A DNA stretch of 64,000 nucleotides from Aureispira sp. (lineage in GTDB: Bacteria > Bacteroidota > Bacteroidia > Chitinophagales > Saprospiraceae), in assembly GCA_024222455.1 (NCBI GenBank), contig JAAEPD010000318.1:16129-80128 (forward strand), read 5' to 3'. Positions 44,467 through 53,051 of the stretch are shown piece after piece (positions within the stretch are counted from its first letter, which is position 1; each line of letters begins with the position of its first letter). The position numbers were made by a program, and so were the translations under genes. The notes beneath the pieces were generated by a model that saw only the letters and a program-made list of their open reading frames with translations, was not told the DNA's origin and ran no database searches.

Positions 44467-44591
44467 GCTGTGTATATGAGCCGTTTTGAAAATTCTCTTA
44501 GTAATAATAAGGGAATTCCAAGATAATCTGTAATCAGAGGCATAAAAAAGGTAATATAACTGAAGAGAAGTTTTGTGAGGAACTTCATCAT
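44463..44591 (-). CDS. short hydrophobic ORF coupled to the acyltransferase
   Basis: A 42-aa frame (MMKFLTKLLFSYITFFMPLI and onward, ending FSKRLIYTA) has one long hydrophobic stretch and basic ends. Its TGA overlaps the acyltransferase ATG by four bases (ATGA), a typical coupling. It is too short for most gene callers. No homologue is recognised. The overlap is the main support; a leader peptide or small membrane subunit is possible. Confidence 0.42.
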   Translation of the reverse strand: MMKFLTKLLFSYITFFMPLITDYLGIPLLLLREFSKRLIYTA

Positions 44592-44821
44592 TAGAATAAG
44601 AGTATGATGTATTTCTATAAAATTTAAAATTCTATGTACTAAAATTCTATGGAGGATTAAAGACGTTGTCTTAGAACAGCAGCATGACCATTTCCACTAG
44701 TGCAATATTGAGCGCAGTTTTTAAAAAATTAACTCAAGAAAACTATTGAATTTTCTACTTTTTGTAAATTGATATCGTTATACCAAACAAAAGCATTATT
44801 CATTTCTATATAAGTACTTTT

Positions 44822-45121
44822 ATGAAGGGCGTTAAAATTCTATCCTTACTTGCGGCAATTCAGTTTTTTTCATCTTGCCAAAAGGATACTTTCAAAAATA
44901 TTGTAGTCGTTCACCACTGCACAGGGAGTTATCTCAAAATAGAAGGCAAAAACCACTTGATTTGTAACAAGGAAGTTGTTAATAATTATAAAGATGGTGC
45001 TATTGTAACTGCTGAGGTTGATTATATTACTTGGGAGGATTGTGATAATACTTGGGCAGCTTGCATGATGGAATTCCCATATGAGGGAGTAATTCAGGTG
45101 AAAACCATTAATCAAAAATAA
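44822..45121 (+). CDS. small lipoprotein
   Basis: This 99-aa protein has a lipoprotein signal with lipobox FFSSC (Cys19). The mature ~80 residues contain five more cysteines (HHCTGSYL, LICNKE, ITWEDCDNTWAACMME) and strand-like segments, so two disulphides are possible. No known family is recognised. The 230 bp upstream, after the short acyltransferase ORF, hold no clear feature. Confidence 0.7.
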   Translation: MKGVKILSLLAAIQFFSSCQKDTFKNIVVVHHCTGSYLKIEGKNHLICNKEVVNNYKDGAIVTAEVDYITWEDCDNTWAACMMEFPYEGVIQVKTINQK

Positions 45122-45269
45122 AAAATTACTTAGTTATTCTTTCCTTTATCAATGGCGGTATAATTCCTGAAAGCATAAAAAAGGTGATTCAACCGTAGTT
45201 AAATCACCTAATATTTTAATATTCTGTTGAAAACTATTCAATCTCCAACAATGAATCATTCAAAATAAT

Positions 45270-47645
45270 CTAAGAACCACACATCAAGCAATCGTCTGGA
45301 TTGTCTATACTACAAGCAATACCTTCTTCCGAGTTAGCTTCATTTACTTCAGCACCTTCAGCAGTGACAAATTTGTTTTGGTGCTTAGCACTCAAGGTAA
45401 ATTTGATAGGGTCAACAGCAGCTTTACTACGCAAATAGTACATACCTGTTTTTAGACCTTTTTTCCAGCTGTAGAAGTGCATAGAAGTCAATTTAGCAAA
45501 GTTAGGGTTCTCCATGAAGAGGTTCAAACTTTGAGATTGACAGATAAACGCACCACGATCAGCAGACATGTCGATAATAACACGTTGCTTGATTTCGTAA
45601 GCTGTCTTGTAAAGATCTTTGATATGATCAGGAATACCTTCTATATTCTGAACAGAACCATTGTTAGCCATCAAAATTTCTTTCATTTCCTCATTCCACA
45701 AGCCCAATTCGATCAAATCTCTAAGCAAATGTTTGTTGACAATGATGTATTCTCCTGATAAGGTACGACGAGTATAAATATTAGAAGTATAAGGCTCAAA
45801 ACACTCATTGTTACCTAATATCTGTGATGTAGAAGCTGTAGGCATTGGAGCCAATAGTAAACTATTGCGAACACCATATTTCATAATATCTTCACGCAGT
45901 CCATCCCAATCCCAACGAGAAGAAGGTTTTTGGTCCCACATATCAAATTGGAAGATACCTTTGCTGATAGGAGAACCTTCAAAGCTTTCGTAAGCTCCAT
46001 GTATCTTAGCTTGAGCACAAGATTCGGTCAAGGCAGCAAAATAGATGGTTTCAAAAATAGCTCTGTTCAACAATTTAGCATCTGTACTTTCAAATGGGTA
46101 ACGCATTTTGATAAATGCATCTGCTAAGCCTTGCACACCAATACCAATAGGACGGTGACGCATATTAGAGTTTTCTGCCTCTTTTACAGGATAGTAGTTG
46201 ATGTCAATTACCTTGTTTAAGTTGTTGGTAACAATACGAGCAATCTCATACAAACGATCAAAATCGAAACGACCATCAATCACAAATTTAGCTAAAGAGA
46301 TAGAAGCCAAGTTACATACAGCCACTTCATCTTTAGAAGTATATTCCATGATTTCTGTACACAAGTTACTAGAGCGAATAGTACCTAAGTTCTTTTGGTT
46401 CGATTTTTTGTTTGCAGCATCTTTGTATAGGATATAAGGAGTACCTGTTTCTACCTGAGATTCTAATACTTTTGACCATAAATCACGAGCATTGATTTGC
46501 TTGCGACCACGACCTTCACGCTCATATTTGAGGTAGAGTGCTTCAAACTCATCTCCATACGAATCATATAATCCTGGACATTCGTTAGGGCACATTAGAG
46601 TCCAAGTACTGTCCTCTTCTACACGCTTCATGAACAGGTCAGAAATCCACATAGCATAGAACAAGTCACGAGCACGATGCTCTTCTTTTCCATGATTCTT
46701 TTTAAGCTCTAAAAACTCGAATACATCAGCATGCCAAGGCTCCAAATAGATTGCAAAAGCGCCTTTACGCTTTCCGCCGCCTTGATCTACATAACGTGCT
46801 GTATCGTTGTACACACGCAACATTGGCACTATACCGTTAGATGCTCCACCTGTACCTTTGATATAACTTCCTTTAGCTCTAACATTGTGAATGCTCAAAC
46901 CTATACCACCTGCTGATTGAGATATCTTAGCACAGCGAGTTAGGGTTTCAAATATGCCAGAGATAGAATCATCTGTCATGCTCAATAAGAAGCAAGAAGA
47001 TAACTGTGGGCGTGGTGTACCTGCATTAAATAGGGTAGGAGTAGCATGGATAAACCATTTTTCAGACATCAAGTTGTAAGTCTGAATAGCAGAATCAATA
47101 TCTTCACCATGAATACCTACTGCAGCACGCATAATCATATATTGTGGGCGCTCTACTACTTTACCATCCAAACGTAGCAAGTAAGAACGTTCTAAGGTCT
47201 TGAAACCAAAGAAATCAAAATTGTAATCGTGTTTAGATACAATTGCAGCATCTAGACGTTCACGATTTTTCAAAATAATCTCGCAAGTTTCATCAGAGAT
47301 CAGTTGAGCATTTTCGCCTGTTTTGGGGTCAATGTACTCATGCAACAACTTGATGGTCTCAGAGAAAGAATCGTTTGAATTTTTGTGTAGATTGGAAACC
47401 GCAATACGAGCAGCTAAGTTGGCATAGTCAGGATGTTGAGTAGCCATAGTTGCAGCAGTTTCACCTGCTAAATTATCTAGTGCAGAGGTCGTTACCCCAT
47501 CATACAACCCTTGAATTACCTTTTTACAGATTTCGATAACGTCTACATAACGCATATCTAACCCTTCACATAGATATTCAATACGTCTCTTAATTTTGTC
47601 AAAGCTGACTTCTTGCCGACTTCCATCTCTTTTGATTACTTGCAT
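45270..47645 (-). CDS. nrdA: ribonucleoside-diphosphate reductase alpha subunit, class Ia
   Basis: This 791-aa protein reduces ribonucleoside diphosphates with NrdB. It has an N-terminal ATP cone ([20 protein letters not shown]), the substrate-site cysteine in LSSCFLLSM, the cysteines in NLCTEIMEY and [11 protein letters not shown], the [11 protein letters not shown] tyrosine pair for radical transfer and the C-terminal CLMCGS. I chose the ATG at 47645; the frame opens at a GTG at 47693, which would add 16 residues before the cone. It is separated from nrdB by a GNAT and a WYL gene and preceded by a terminator. Confidence 0.95.
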   Translation of the reverse strand: MQVIKRDGSRQEVSFDKIKRRIEYLCEGLDMRYVDVIEICKKVIQGLYDGVTTSALDNLAGETAATMATQHPDYANLAARIAVSNLHKNSNDSFSETIKLLHEYIDPKTGENAQLISDETCEIILKNRERLDAAIVSKHDYNFDFFGFKTLERSYLLRLDGKVVERPQYMIMRAAVGIHGEDIDSAIQTYNLMSEKWFIHATPTLFNAGTPRPQLSSCFLLSMTDDSISGIFETLTRCAKISQSAGGIGLSIHNVRAKGSYIKGTGGASNGIVPMLRVYNDTARYVDQGGGKRKGAFAIYLEPWHADVFEFLELKKNHGKEEHRARDLFYAMWISDLFMKRVEEDSTWTLMCPNECPGLYDSYGDEFEALYLKYEREGRGRKQINARDLWSKVLESQVETGTPYILYKDAANKKSNQKNLGTIRSSNLCTEIMEYTSKDEVAVCNLASISLAKFVIDGRFDFDRLYEIARIVTNNLNKVIDINYYPVKEAENSNMRHRPIGIGVQGLADAFIKMRYPFESTDAKLLNRAIFETIYFAALTESCAQAKIHGAYESFEGSPISKGIFQFDMWDQKPSSRWDWDGLREDIMKYGVRNSLLLAPMPTASTSQILGNNECFEPYTSNIYTRRTLSGEYIIVNKHLLRDLIELGLWNEEMKEILMANNGSVQNIEGIPDHIKDLYKTAYEIKQRVIIDMSADRGAFICQSQSLNLFMENPNFAKLTSMHFYSWKKGLKTGMYYLRSKAAVDPIKFTLSAKHQNKFVTAEGAEVNEANSEEGIACSIDNPDDCLMCGS

Positions 47646-47713
47646 AGTTATTGTTCTAATTTTTGGGTAGTGTGCATTTTTAACTTCACACACTGATGTT
47701 TTTAATTTTTATG

Positions 47714-47752
47714 AAAAAAAATGCGCCAAACCAACTTGCATTGGCTGGCGCA
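47714..47752 (-). terminator. terminator after the WYL gene
   Basis: TGCGCCA (47722-47728) pairs with TGGCGCA (47746-47752), with inner GCCAA/TTGGC pairing, and on the minus strand is followed by eight T. It separates the WYL gene from nrdA. Confidence 0.8.
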
Positions 47753-47772
47753 AGTAATACTCAATTTAGCTC

Positions 47773-48081
47773 CTAATACACTTGAACGTATATAAACTTC
47801 ATGTGTTTATCGCCTACCTGATACTCCTCACGGATGGTAGGGTCAAACTGTTCTGTAAGAATCTTCAAGTCAGTTACTTTACTCATAGAGAGTAGCTTCC
47901 AACCTGGAGTTATCGATGCGGTGTATCCTCGTTGCTGAAAAACTCGGAAAGCCAAGTTATTAGCACGACTAACGCCGAAACAGTACGGTTCTACGATGCG
48001 AACACCTTCATCATTGTAGTTAAGTTCGATTAACAAACGGTTTTGAATAGCGTAATGAATGTTTAAATGCAGTGTATCCAT
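47773..48081 (-). CDS. stand-alone WYL-domain protein
   Basis: This 102-aa protein resembles a single WYL domain: IHYAIQNRLLIELNYNDEGVRIVEPYCFGV, then LAFRVFQQRGY, PGWKLLSM and a YQVGDKHMKFIYVQ end. WYL domains bind nucleic acids or nucleotides and usually occur in regulators with a helix-turn-helix, which is absent here. Small WYL-only proteins occur in Bacteroidota. Its place between the two nrd genes hints at a link to nucleotide levels, but this is inference. Confidence 0.72.
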   Translation of the reverse strand: MDTLHLNIHYAIQNRLLIELNYNDEGVRIVEPYCFGVSRANNLAFRVFQQRGYTASITPGWKLLSMSKVTDLKILTEQFDPTIREEYQVGDKHMKFIYVQVY

Positions 48082-48168
48082 TTAAAAGATTTAGATGTGA
48101 TAAAAAATTAGGTTGCTAAGATTGAATAAAAACTTTTGTTAGGTGGTTTATCCTTGCTAATGGATAAT

Positions 48169-48672
48169 TTATATTTGATTCTTAGTTTTCTCTTCTATTG
48201 TTTTTGCAAATTCAACTAATTCTAGTTGTTTATCTTCAGTCCAAAAACTATTGTTAATAACATAACCCAAATTTTGGTATAGTTGAATTGCAGGAATATT
48301 CTTTTTAGCTGTACTGACCGTTATTTTAGTTGTCTTTTTAGTTTGAAACTCTAGATAGTTTAAGAGTTGAGTAGCAATGCCTTTTCCAAAATGTTTAGGA
48401 CTGACTACTAATCTACAAATGTCTATATGTTGTGGACTGATAAGTTCATAACTTAAAACTGCTATCAATTGTTTGTTGTCAAGGTAAGCAATAAATGCCT
48501 CTTTACTTGACTGCAATTCTGCCAAAGATTCCCTTAAATATGGAATTTGATCAAATTGAATGAGCTTAGATTCCACAGTATAAGCTGCTTGCTGAACGTT
48601 TAGTATTTGTTGAGCAAGCAGCCTATTTTGTATATCAATTAAGTGAATGTTGTTGTCTTTAAAAATCTTCAT
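48169..48672 (-). CDS. GNAT acetyltransferase between nrdB and nrdA
   Basis: This 167-aa protein has GNAT features: the core strand [10 protein letters not shown], the acetyl-CoA loop [18 protein letters not shown] and the [21 protein letters not shown] segment. The ATG lies 14 bp inside the end of nrdB, so translation may couple to nrdB. A later start would lose the N-terminal strand. The substrate is unknown. Confidence 0.8.
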   Translation of the reverse strand: MKIFKDNNIHLIDIQNRLLAQQILNVQQAAYTVESKLIQFDQIPYLRESLAELQSSKEAFIAYLDNKQLIAVLSYELISPQHIDICRLVVSPKHFGKGIATQLLNYLEFQTKKTTKITVSTAKKNIPAIQLYQNLGYVINNSFWTEDKQLELVEFAKTIEEKTKNQI

Positions 48673-49633
48673 CTAGTGAGAATACTTGTTTCTCTCTATT
48701 GGCCATTACTCCAGCTTTTTGGTAATCACCAACACGTTTCTCGAAGAAGTTTGTTTTTCCTTGTAAAGAGATCAAATCCATCCAAGGGAAAGGATTTGAA
48801 GTGTTGTACACTTTTTCATTGCCTAGAGAAACTAACAAGCGATCTGCTACAAACTCAATATATTCAGTCATCAACCCTCCGTTCATGCCAATCAAGGAAA
48901 CAGGAAGTGCATCTGTTACAAACTCTTTTTCGAATTCTACAGCCTCTGTTATAATTGCTTCTATATCTTTAGGATCTAGTTTGTTTTCTAGCATAGAATG
49001 CAATAAACAAGCAAAATCGCAGTGCATTCCTTCGTCACGGCTAATTAACTCATTAGAGAAAGTCAAACCTGGCATTAAACCACGTTTTTTGAGCCAGAAA
49101 ATAGCACAGAAACTTCCTGAAAAGAAAATACCTTCTACTGCTGCAAATGCAATCAAGCGATGTGCAAAAGATGGAGCATTATCTATCCAACGTAAAGCCC
49201 ATTTTGCCTTTTTCTGAACACAAGGCAAGGTTTCCATAGCATTGAATAAGTCATTCTTTTCTTTAGTGTCTTTGATATAAGTATCAATCAACAAACTATA
49301 CATTTCTGCATGAATATCCTCTATCTGGATTTGAGTTGCATAAAATGAACGAGCTTCTGCAATCTGAACATCACTGTAGAAATTCAGAACTAAATTTTCG
49401 TTAACAATACCATCACTAGCTGCAAAAAAGGCTAAGACATGCTTTATGAAATGACGCTCGTTGTCATTCAATTTATGGTTCCAGTCTTGGAGGTCAGCTT
49501 CTAAGTCAATTTCGTCTGTAGTCCAAAAACTAGCCAATGCTTTTTTCCGCATTTCCCACACTGCATTATGTTGTATAGGAAACAATACAAATCTACCTTC
49601 GCTCTCTTGTAAAATTGGTTCTGGTTTGTTCAT
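48659..49633 (-). CDS. nrdB: ribonucleoside-diphosphate reductase beta subunit, class Ia
   Basis: This 324-aa protein holds the diiron-tyrosyl radical centre. EDIHAEMY gives the iron ligands E..H and the radical Tyr four residues on, and [10 protein letters not shown] gives the second E..H pair. It ends in SLDEDF, the NrdA-docking tail. The length is normal. The 561-bp upstream gap contains a -7-like box, a palindrome and a nested inverted repeat. GNAT and WYL genes separate it from nrdA. Confidence 0.95.
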   Translation of the reverse strand: MNKPEPILQESEGRFVLFPIQHNAVWEMRKKALASFWTTDEIDLEADLQDWNHKLNDNERHFIKHVLAFFAASDGIVNENLVLNFYSDVQIAEARSFYATQIQIEDIHAEMYSLLIDTYIKDTKEKNDLFNAMETLPCVQKKAKWALRWIDNAPSFAHRLIAFAAVEGIFFSGSFCAIFWLKKRGLMPGLTFSNELISRDEGMHCDFACLLHSMLENKLDPKDIEAIITEAVEFEKEFVTDALPVSLIGMNGGLMTEYIEFVADRLLVSLGNEKVYNTSNPFPWMDLISLQGKTNFFEKRVGDYQKAGVMANREKQVFSLDEDF

Positions 49634-49686
49634 TCTAATTACTACTGATTTTTTATTTTAAAACAAAATGTTTCTGGGTGTTGGGG

Positions 49687-49716
49687 CAAAAATAGCCCAT
49701 ATGCCGATCTAATCGG
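49687..49716 (-). promoter_or_regulatory. nrdB promoter box with adjacent palindrome
   Basis: On the minus strand TATTTTTG (49694-49687) matches TAnnTTTG. The palindrome CCGAT-CTA-ATCGG (49704-49716) lies 9 bp upstream of it, where a regulator could block or help RNA polymerase. No NrdR-box consensus is seen. Confidence 0.42.
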
Positions 49717-49847
49717 AATTTTAAGAAAAACCATTAATTTAATGTTTCCTCAAAGTTAAAACAACTTTTTTAAAAACCATTAAAGGAAGGTTTTATATTT
49801 TTTATTTAATACGTAAGTTGTTGATTGTTAGGTGTTTTTAGGCTTTA

Positions 49848-49908
49848 TTTTGCTCGATTGTTTTTTGGTGAGTGTTATCAACATTGGATTGTTGATAAGT
49901 GAGCAAAA
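49848..49908. repeat. nested inverted repeat in the 561-bp nrdB-pcrB gap
   Basis: TTTTGCTC (49848-49855) pairs with GAGCAAAA (49901-49908). Inside, TTATCAAC (49875-49882) pairs with GTTGATAA (49891-49898) across 8 bp. TTATCAACA is one base from a DnaA box. The rest of the 49634-50194 gap is AT-rich; a CATTAATTTAATG palindrome lies at 49732, and I see no gene or RNA in it. Confidence 0.42.
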
Positions 49909-50194
49909 AACGCTTAAAATGAGAGTTTCGATGCATTAAATTTAGCTTTTAGAGACAATCTCCTTTCCTATAAAGATACGAAAAAAACGAGAGAAAAACA
50001 AATTATTGTATATTGATTTTTGCTTTTTTAAGCCTTATTTTTGTTAAAGTTTTAAAGAAGAAAATTATGTAATTTTTTTGTCATATTAGACAACGCTTAG
50101 AACCCTGTTTTTTATTATATCATCTCGTATGGATTAGTATTTTATTAACCTATTTGAATGATTTCTGATTAGTTAATGTATCTTCACTATTCTT

Positions 50195-50959
50195 ATGGAT
50201 AGAAACAAAAACAGTATGTCGAAAAACATATATGCTGATCTTTGTGCTGCGAAGGTCAAAGGGCAGAAAAAATTTGTGGTACTTATAGACCCAGATAAGC
50301 TCGAAACTCAGAATATTGACCAGCTGATAGAGTTGGCCAATACTGCTAAAGTGGATAGTTTTTTTGTGGGAGGTAGCTTGATGGTAAGTGATATCTTGGA
50401 TCATACTATCTCTACAGTAAAAGAACAGTGTAATATTCCAGTAGTTCTATTTCCAGGAAGCTCATTGCAGCTAAGTTATCGAGCAGATGCTTTGTTGTAT
50501 CTTTCCTTGATCTCTGGTCGTAATCCAGAATTGTTGATTGGAAAACATGTAGAGACAGCACCCTTTCTCAAAATTAGCCCTCTAGAGATTTTATCTACAG
50601 GTTATATGTTGATAGATGGAGGAGTGCCAACCTCTGTTTCTTATATGAGCAATACTTATCCAATACCTGCCACCAAAGACGATATTGCTGTATGTACAGC
50701 TGTAGCAGGGGAACTTTTGGGTATGAAATTGATTTATATGGATGCAGGTAGTGGAGCCGAAAAACCAATTAGTTTATCTATGATAGAGCGTGTTAGCCAA
50801 TCTATCGATATTCCACTAATTATAGGAGGTGGAATTCGGACAGCAGAAAAGGTGCGTGAAAATGTTCGAGCTGGAGCGGATATGATAGTGGTTGGAAATG
50901 CTGTAGAAAAAGATCCTCAGTTGATTATAGATATGGCTGCTGCTGCCCATGAAGGGTAA
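50195..50959 (+). CDS. pcrB: geranylgeranylglyceryl/heptaprenylglyceryl phosphate synthase
   Basis: This 254-aa TIM-barrel enzyme matches the GGGPS/PcrB family: KKFVVLIDPDK near the N-terminus (Mg-PPi site), VDSFFVGGSLM, LFPGSS, IYMDAGSGAEKP and LIIGGGIRTAEK, VVGNAVEKD at the phosphate site. It joins glycerol-1-phosphate to a prenyl diphosphate. GGGPS-like enzymes are known in Bacteroidota, though the end lipid is unclear. A start at the Met at 50216 (MSKNIYADL) is equally possible. It precedes rsgA by 106 bp with a TTAGA-type hairpin between. Confidence 0.9.
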   Translation: MDRNKNSMSKNIYADLCAAKVKGQKKFVVLIDPDKLETQNIDQLIELANTAKVDSFFVGGSLMVSDILDHTISTVKEQCNIPVVLFPGSSLQLSYRADALLYLSLISGRNPELLIGKHVETAPFLKISPLEILSTGYMLIDGGVPTSVSYMSNTYPIPATKDDIAVCTAVAGELLGMKLIYMDAGSGAEKPISLSMIERVSQSIDIPLIIGGGIRTAEKVRENVRAGADMIVVGNAVEKDPQLIIDMAAAAHEG

Positions 50960-50967
50960 TTTTTTTA

Positions 50968-51045
50968 GTAGTTAGGCATATAGTATTTAGAATGCAGACC
51001 AAACTTACTAGTTGTCTAAATTCTAATCATCTAACTTCTAACTAC
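50968..51045 (+). repeat. TTAGA-rich intercistronic stem-loop 2
   Basis: GTAGTTAG (50968-50975) pairs with CTAACTAC (51038-51045), and ATTTAGAAT (50985-50993) with ATTCTAAT (51020-51027). TCTAA recurs four times at 8-9-bp steps, like the hairpin at 21515-21638. Confidence 0.5.
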
Positions 51046-51065
51046 GAACATTAAAAAAGAAAAAT

Positions 51066-52016
51066 TTGAAAGGAACGATTACTAAATCTACAGGCAGCTG
51101 GTATATGGTACGTTTAGACAGTGACGAAGTCTTACGCTGTAGTATCAAAGGTAAGTTTAGGCTAAAAGGTGTTAAACTAACCAATCCAATAGCAGTTGGG
51201 GATAGTGTAGAAGTGGAGCAAGGACAAGGGATGGAAGATGGAATGGGAATTATTACCAAGTTGCACCCTCGGAGGAATTATGTCTTGAGGCAATCTACCA
51301 GGAAGCGGCATTATATGCACATGTTGGCTTGTAATATAGATCAAGCATTTTTGGTGACTACTATTGCTCACCCAATGTTAAAGCCTGGTTTTATTGATCG
51401 GTTTTTGCTGACAACAGCTACTCATGATATTCCTACTTATATTATTGTGAATAAGGCAGATGCTTATGATGAGGGTGAATTGGAAATGTATGGTGGGTTG
51501 TCCGTTATTTATGGTGATATAGGCTATAAAACATTATTAGTTTCAGCAGAACAAGGAGATGGGATAGATAAACTTCGTACTTTGCTTAAGGATAAACGGA
51601 CATTGGTTTGTGGTCATTCTGGAGTAGGCAAATCATCTTTGGTCAATGCTGTTCAACCCAATTTAGAGTTGTTTACGCAAGAAGTGTCTGATTATTCTGG
51701 TAAAGGAATGCATACTACCACTTTTGCTGAGATGTATAACCTTGATTTTGGTGGTGAATTGATAGATACTCCGGGTATCAAGGAGTTAGGGTTTATTAAT
51801 ATGGAACCTATGGATGTTGCTCATAATTTTAAGGAATTTTTTGAGCATTCTAAAAATTGCAAATTTAACAATTGTATGCATCTCAATGAGCCTCATTGTG
51901 CGGTAAAAAATGCTATAGAAGAAGGTTATATTAGCCCTTTGCGGTATCAAAATTACCTGGGTATAATGGAAGAAGTGATGGGCCAAAATTATTGGGAGCG
52001 CAAAACGGATTGGTAA
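51066..52016 (+). CDS. rsgA: ribosome small-subunit GTPase RsgA
   Basis: This 316-aa circularly permuted GTPase helps mature the 30S subunit. It has an N-terminal OB fold (GTITKSTGSWYMVRL), then G4 NKAD, G1 GHSGVGKSSL, G3 DTPGIKE and a C-terminal zinc site with CKFNNCMHLNEPHC. The start is a TTG at 51066; no ATG or GTG lies in frame near it. A strong terminator follows at 52043. Confidence 0.95.
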   Translation: MKGTITKSTGSWYMVRLDSDEVLRCSIKGKFRLKGVKLTNPIAVGDSVEVEQGQGMEDGMGIITKLHPRRNYVLRQSTRKRHYMHMLACNIDQAFLVTTIAHPMLKPGFIDRFLLTTATHDIPTYIIVNKADAYDEGELEMYGGLSVIYGDIGYKTLLVSAEQGDGIDKLRTLLKDKRTLVCGHSGVGKSSLVNAVQPNLELFTQEVSDYSGKGMHTTTFAEMYNLDFGGELIDTPGIKELGFINMEPMDVAHNFKEFFEHSKNCKFNNCMHLNEPHCAVKNAIEEGYISPLRYQNYLGIMEEVMGQNYWERKTDW

Positions 52017-52042
52017 AAAATTAGATACTCAATGTTGTATAG

Positions 52043-52080
52043 AAAAAACCTGTTAGGAGAAAAACCTAACAGGTTTTTTT
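52043..52080 (+). terminator. rsgA terminator
   Basis: The 15-bp stem AAAAAACCTGTTAGG/CCTAACAGGTTTTTT has a 7-nt loop and a T run, 26 bp after the stop. Confidence 0.9.
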
Positions 52081-52088
52081 ATTATATT

Positions 52089-52237
52089 TAATAGTTCAGT
52101 ATTTTTTGAATTTTAGCAGAAAATTCAAAAAAGTATTATTTCTTAATTGTTGACTATTAGGTGATTAGTGCTTTTGGTTGTGAAATAAACTAGGGTTGAT
52201 TATCACTCACTTGCGAAAATTTAGCGAACTATAGTAT
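52089..52237 (+). repeat. 150-bp intergenic element, copy A
   Basis: The left end TAATAGTTC and the right end GCGAACTATAG are inverted. Inside, TTTTTTGAATTTT (52102-52114) pairs with the stretch ending at 52132 to make a perfect hairpin. The right part GTTGATTATCACTCACTTGCGAAAATTTAGCGAACTATAG (in two parts) matches copy B (62541-62688) in reverse with few changes. It lies between rsgA and the PAP2 gene. The end is followed by TATATTAG at 52235-52242, a possible -7 box for the PAP2 gene. Confidence 0.6.
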
Positions 52238-52272
52238 ATTAGCAACTAGTAAAAATAAAACTCCCTAAAAGA

Positions 52273-52959
52273 ATGAATATAGACAAGACTAAAAATTTTT
52301 GGAAAGATAATTTAATCTATTTTATAGGTATTGTTCTTGTATTGGCTGTAGCCTCCTATGGACTATTTGCCAAGTTGAATAAAGGAGATATGCTCATCTT
52401 TTTCTCTGGGCATCGGACAGAATGGCGAAATTTCTATTTTAGATTTATGACCTATATGGGAGAGGGCTATGTTTATGTCTTGGCAGCGATAGCATTGTTA
52501 TTTGTCAAGTTTAGATATTCCTTAGCTGTAGTGATCAATAGTTTGTTGGTTTTGGCAACAAGTGTTCCCCTCAAGAATTACTTCCAACATGAACGACCAT
52601 TTACTTATTTTACGAATGTACTAAAAGAACCTGATTTGGTTAATTATGTAGAAGGAGTTGTTTTACATACCAGTTGGACATCTAGTTTTCCTTCGGGACA
52701 TACTACCTCTGCTTTTGCTTTTTATAGTTTGTTAGCTTTTTTATCACCATCTAAATGGGGTAAAATACTCTGCTTGTTTTTAGCTATAAATGTAGCCTTG
52801 TCTAGAATGTACTTGGTGCAACATTTCTTGAAAGATGTGACAGCAGGTGCCTTGACAGGTGTTTTTGTCGCCTTACTTACGTATTATATACAAGATAGGT
52901 ACAAAGGGCGTGATTGGGCCGACCGAGCATTACCTATCCGACGTATAGAGCAACCTTAA
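52273..52959 (+). CDS. PAP2-family phosphatase
   Basis: This 228-aa protein has five to six TM helices and the PAP2 motifs: KNYFQHERP (motif 1, KX6RP), FPSGHTTSAF (motif 2) and SRMYLVQHFLKDV (motif 3). It dephosphorylates lipid phosphates such as phosphatidic acid or undecaprenyl diphosphate. The C-terminal basic tail ends RRIEQP. The repeat element upstream ends 30 bp before the ATG and may carry its promoter. Confidence 0.92.
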   Translation: MNIDKTKNFWKDNLIYFIGIVLVLAVASYGLFAKLNKGDMLIFFSGHRTEWRNFYFRFMTYMGEGYVYVLAAIALLFVKFRYSLAVVINSLLVLATSVPLKNYFQHERPFTYFTNVLKEPDLVNYVEGVVLHTSWTSSFPSGHTTSAFAFYSLLAFLSPSKWGKILCLFLAINVALSRMYLVQHFLKDVTAGALTGVFVALLTYYIQDRYKGRDWADRALPIRRIEQP

Positions 52960-53051
52960 AAGCCAAGCTTTATACTTTAATATCTATTTTGCTAAACATC
53001 TTTAGCTTACTTACTGTTATTTCAAGTATTATTAGAACAGACAAAATACTT

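Noticed and set aside
47646..47693. Longer nrdA start at a GTG
   Set aside because: The ATP cone begins at the ATG at 47645; the extra 16 residues resemble no NrdA N-terminus.
52914..53051. Extended start of the AAA ATPase inside the PAP2 gene
   Set aside because: The 46 extra residues overlap PAP2 coding and form a hydrophobic stretch not expected in this ATPase family; the Met at 53052 begins the family-like sequence.
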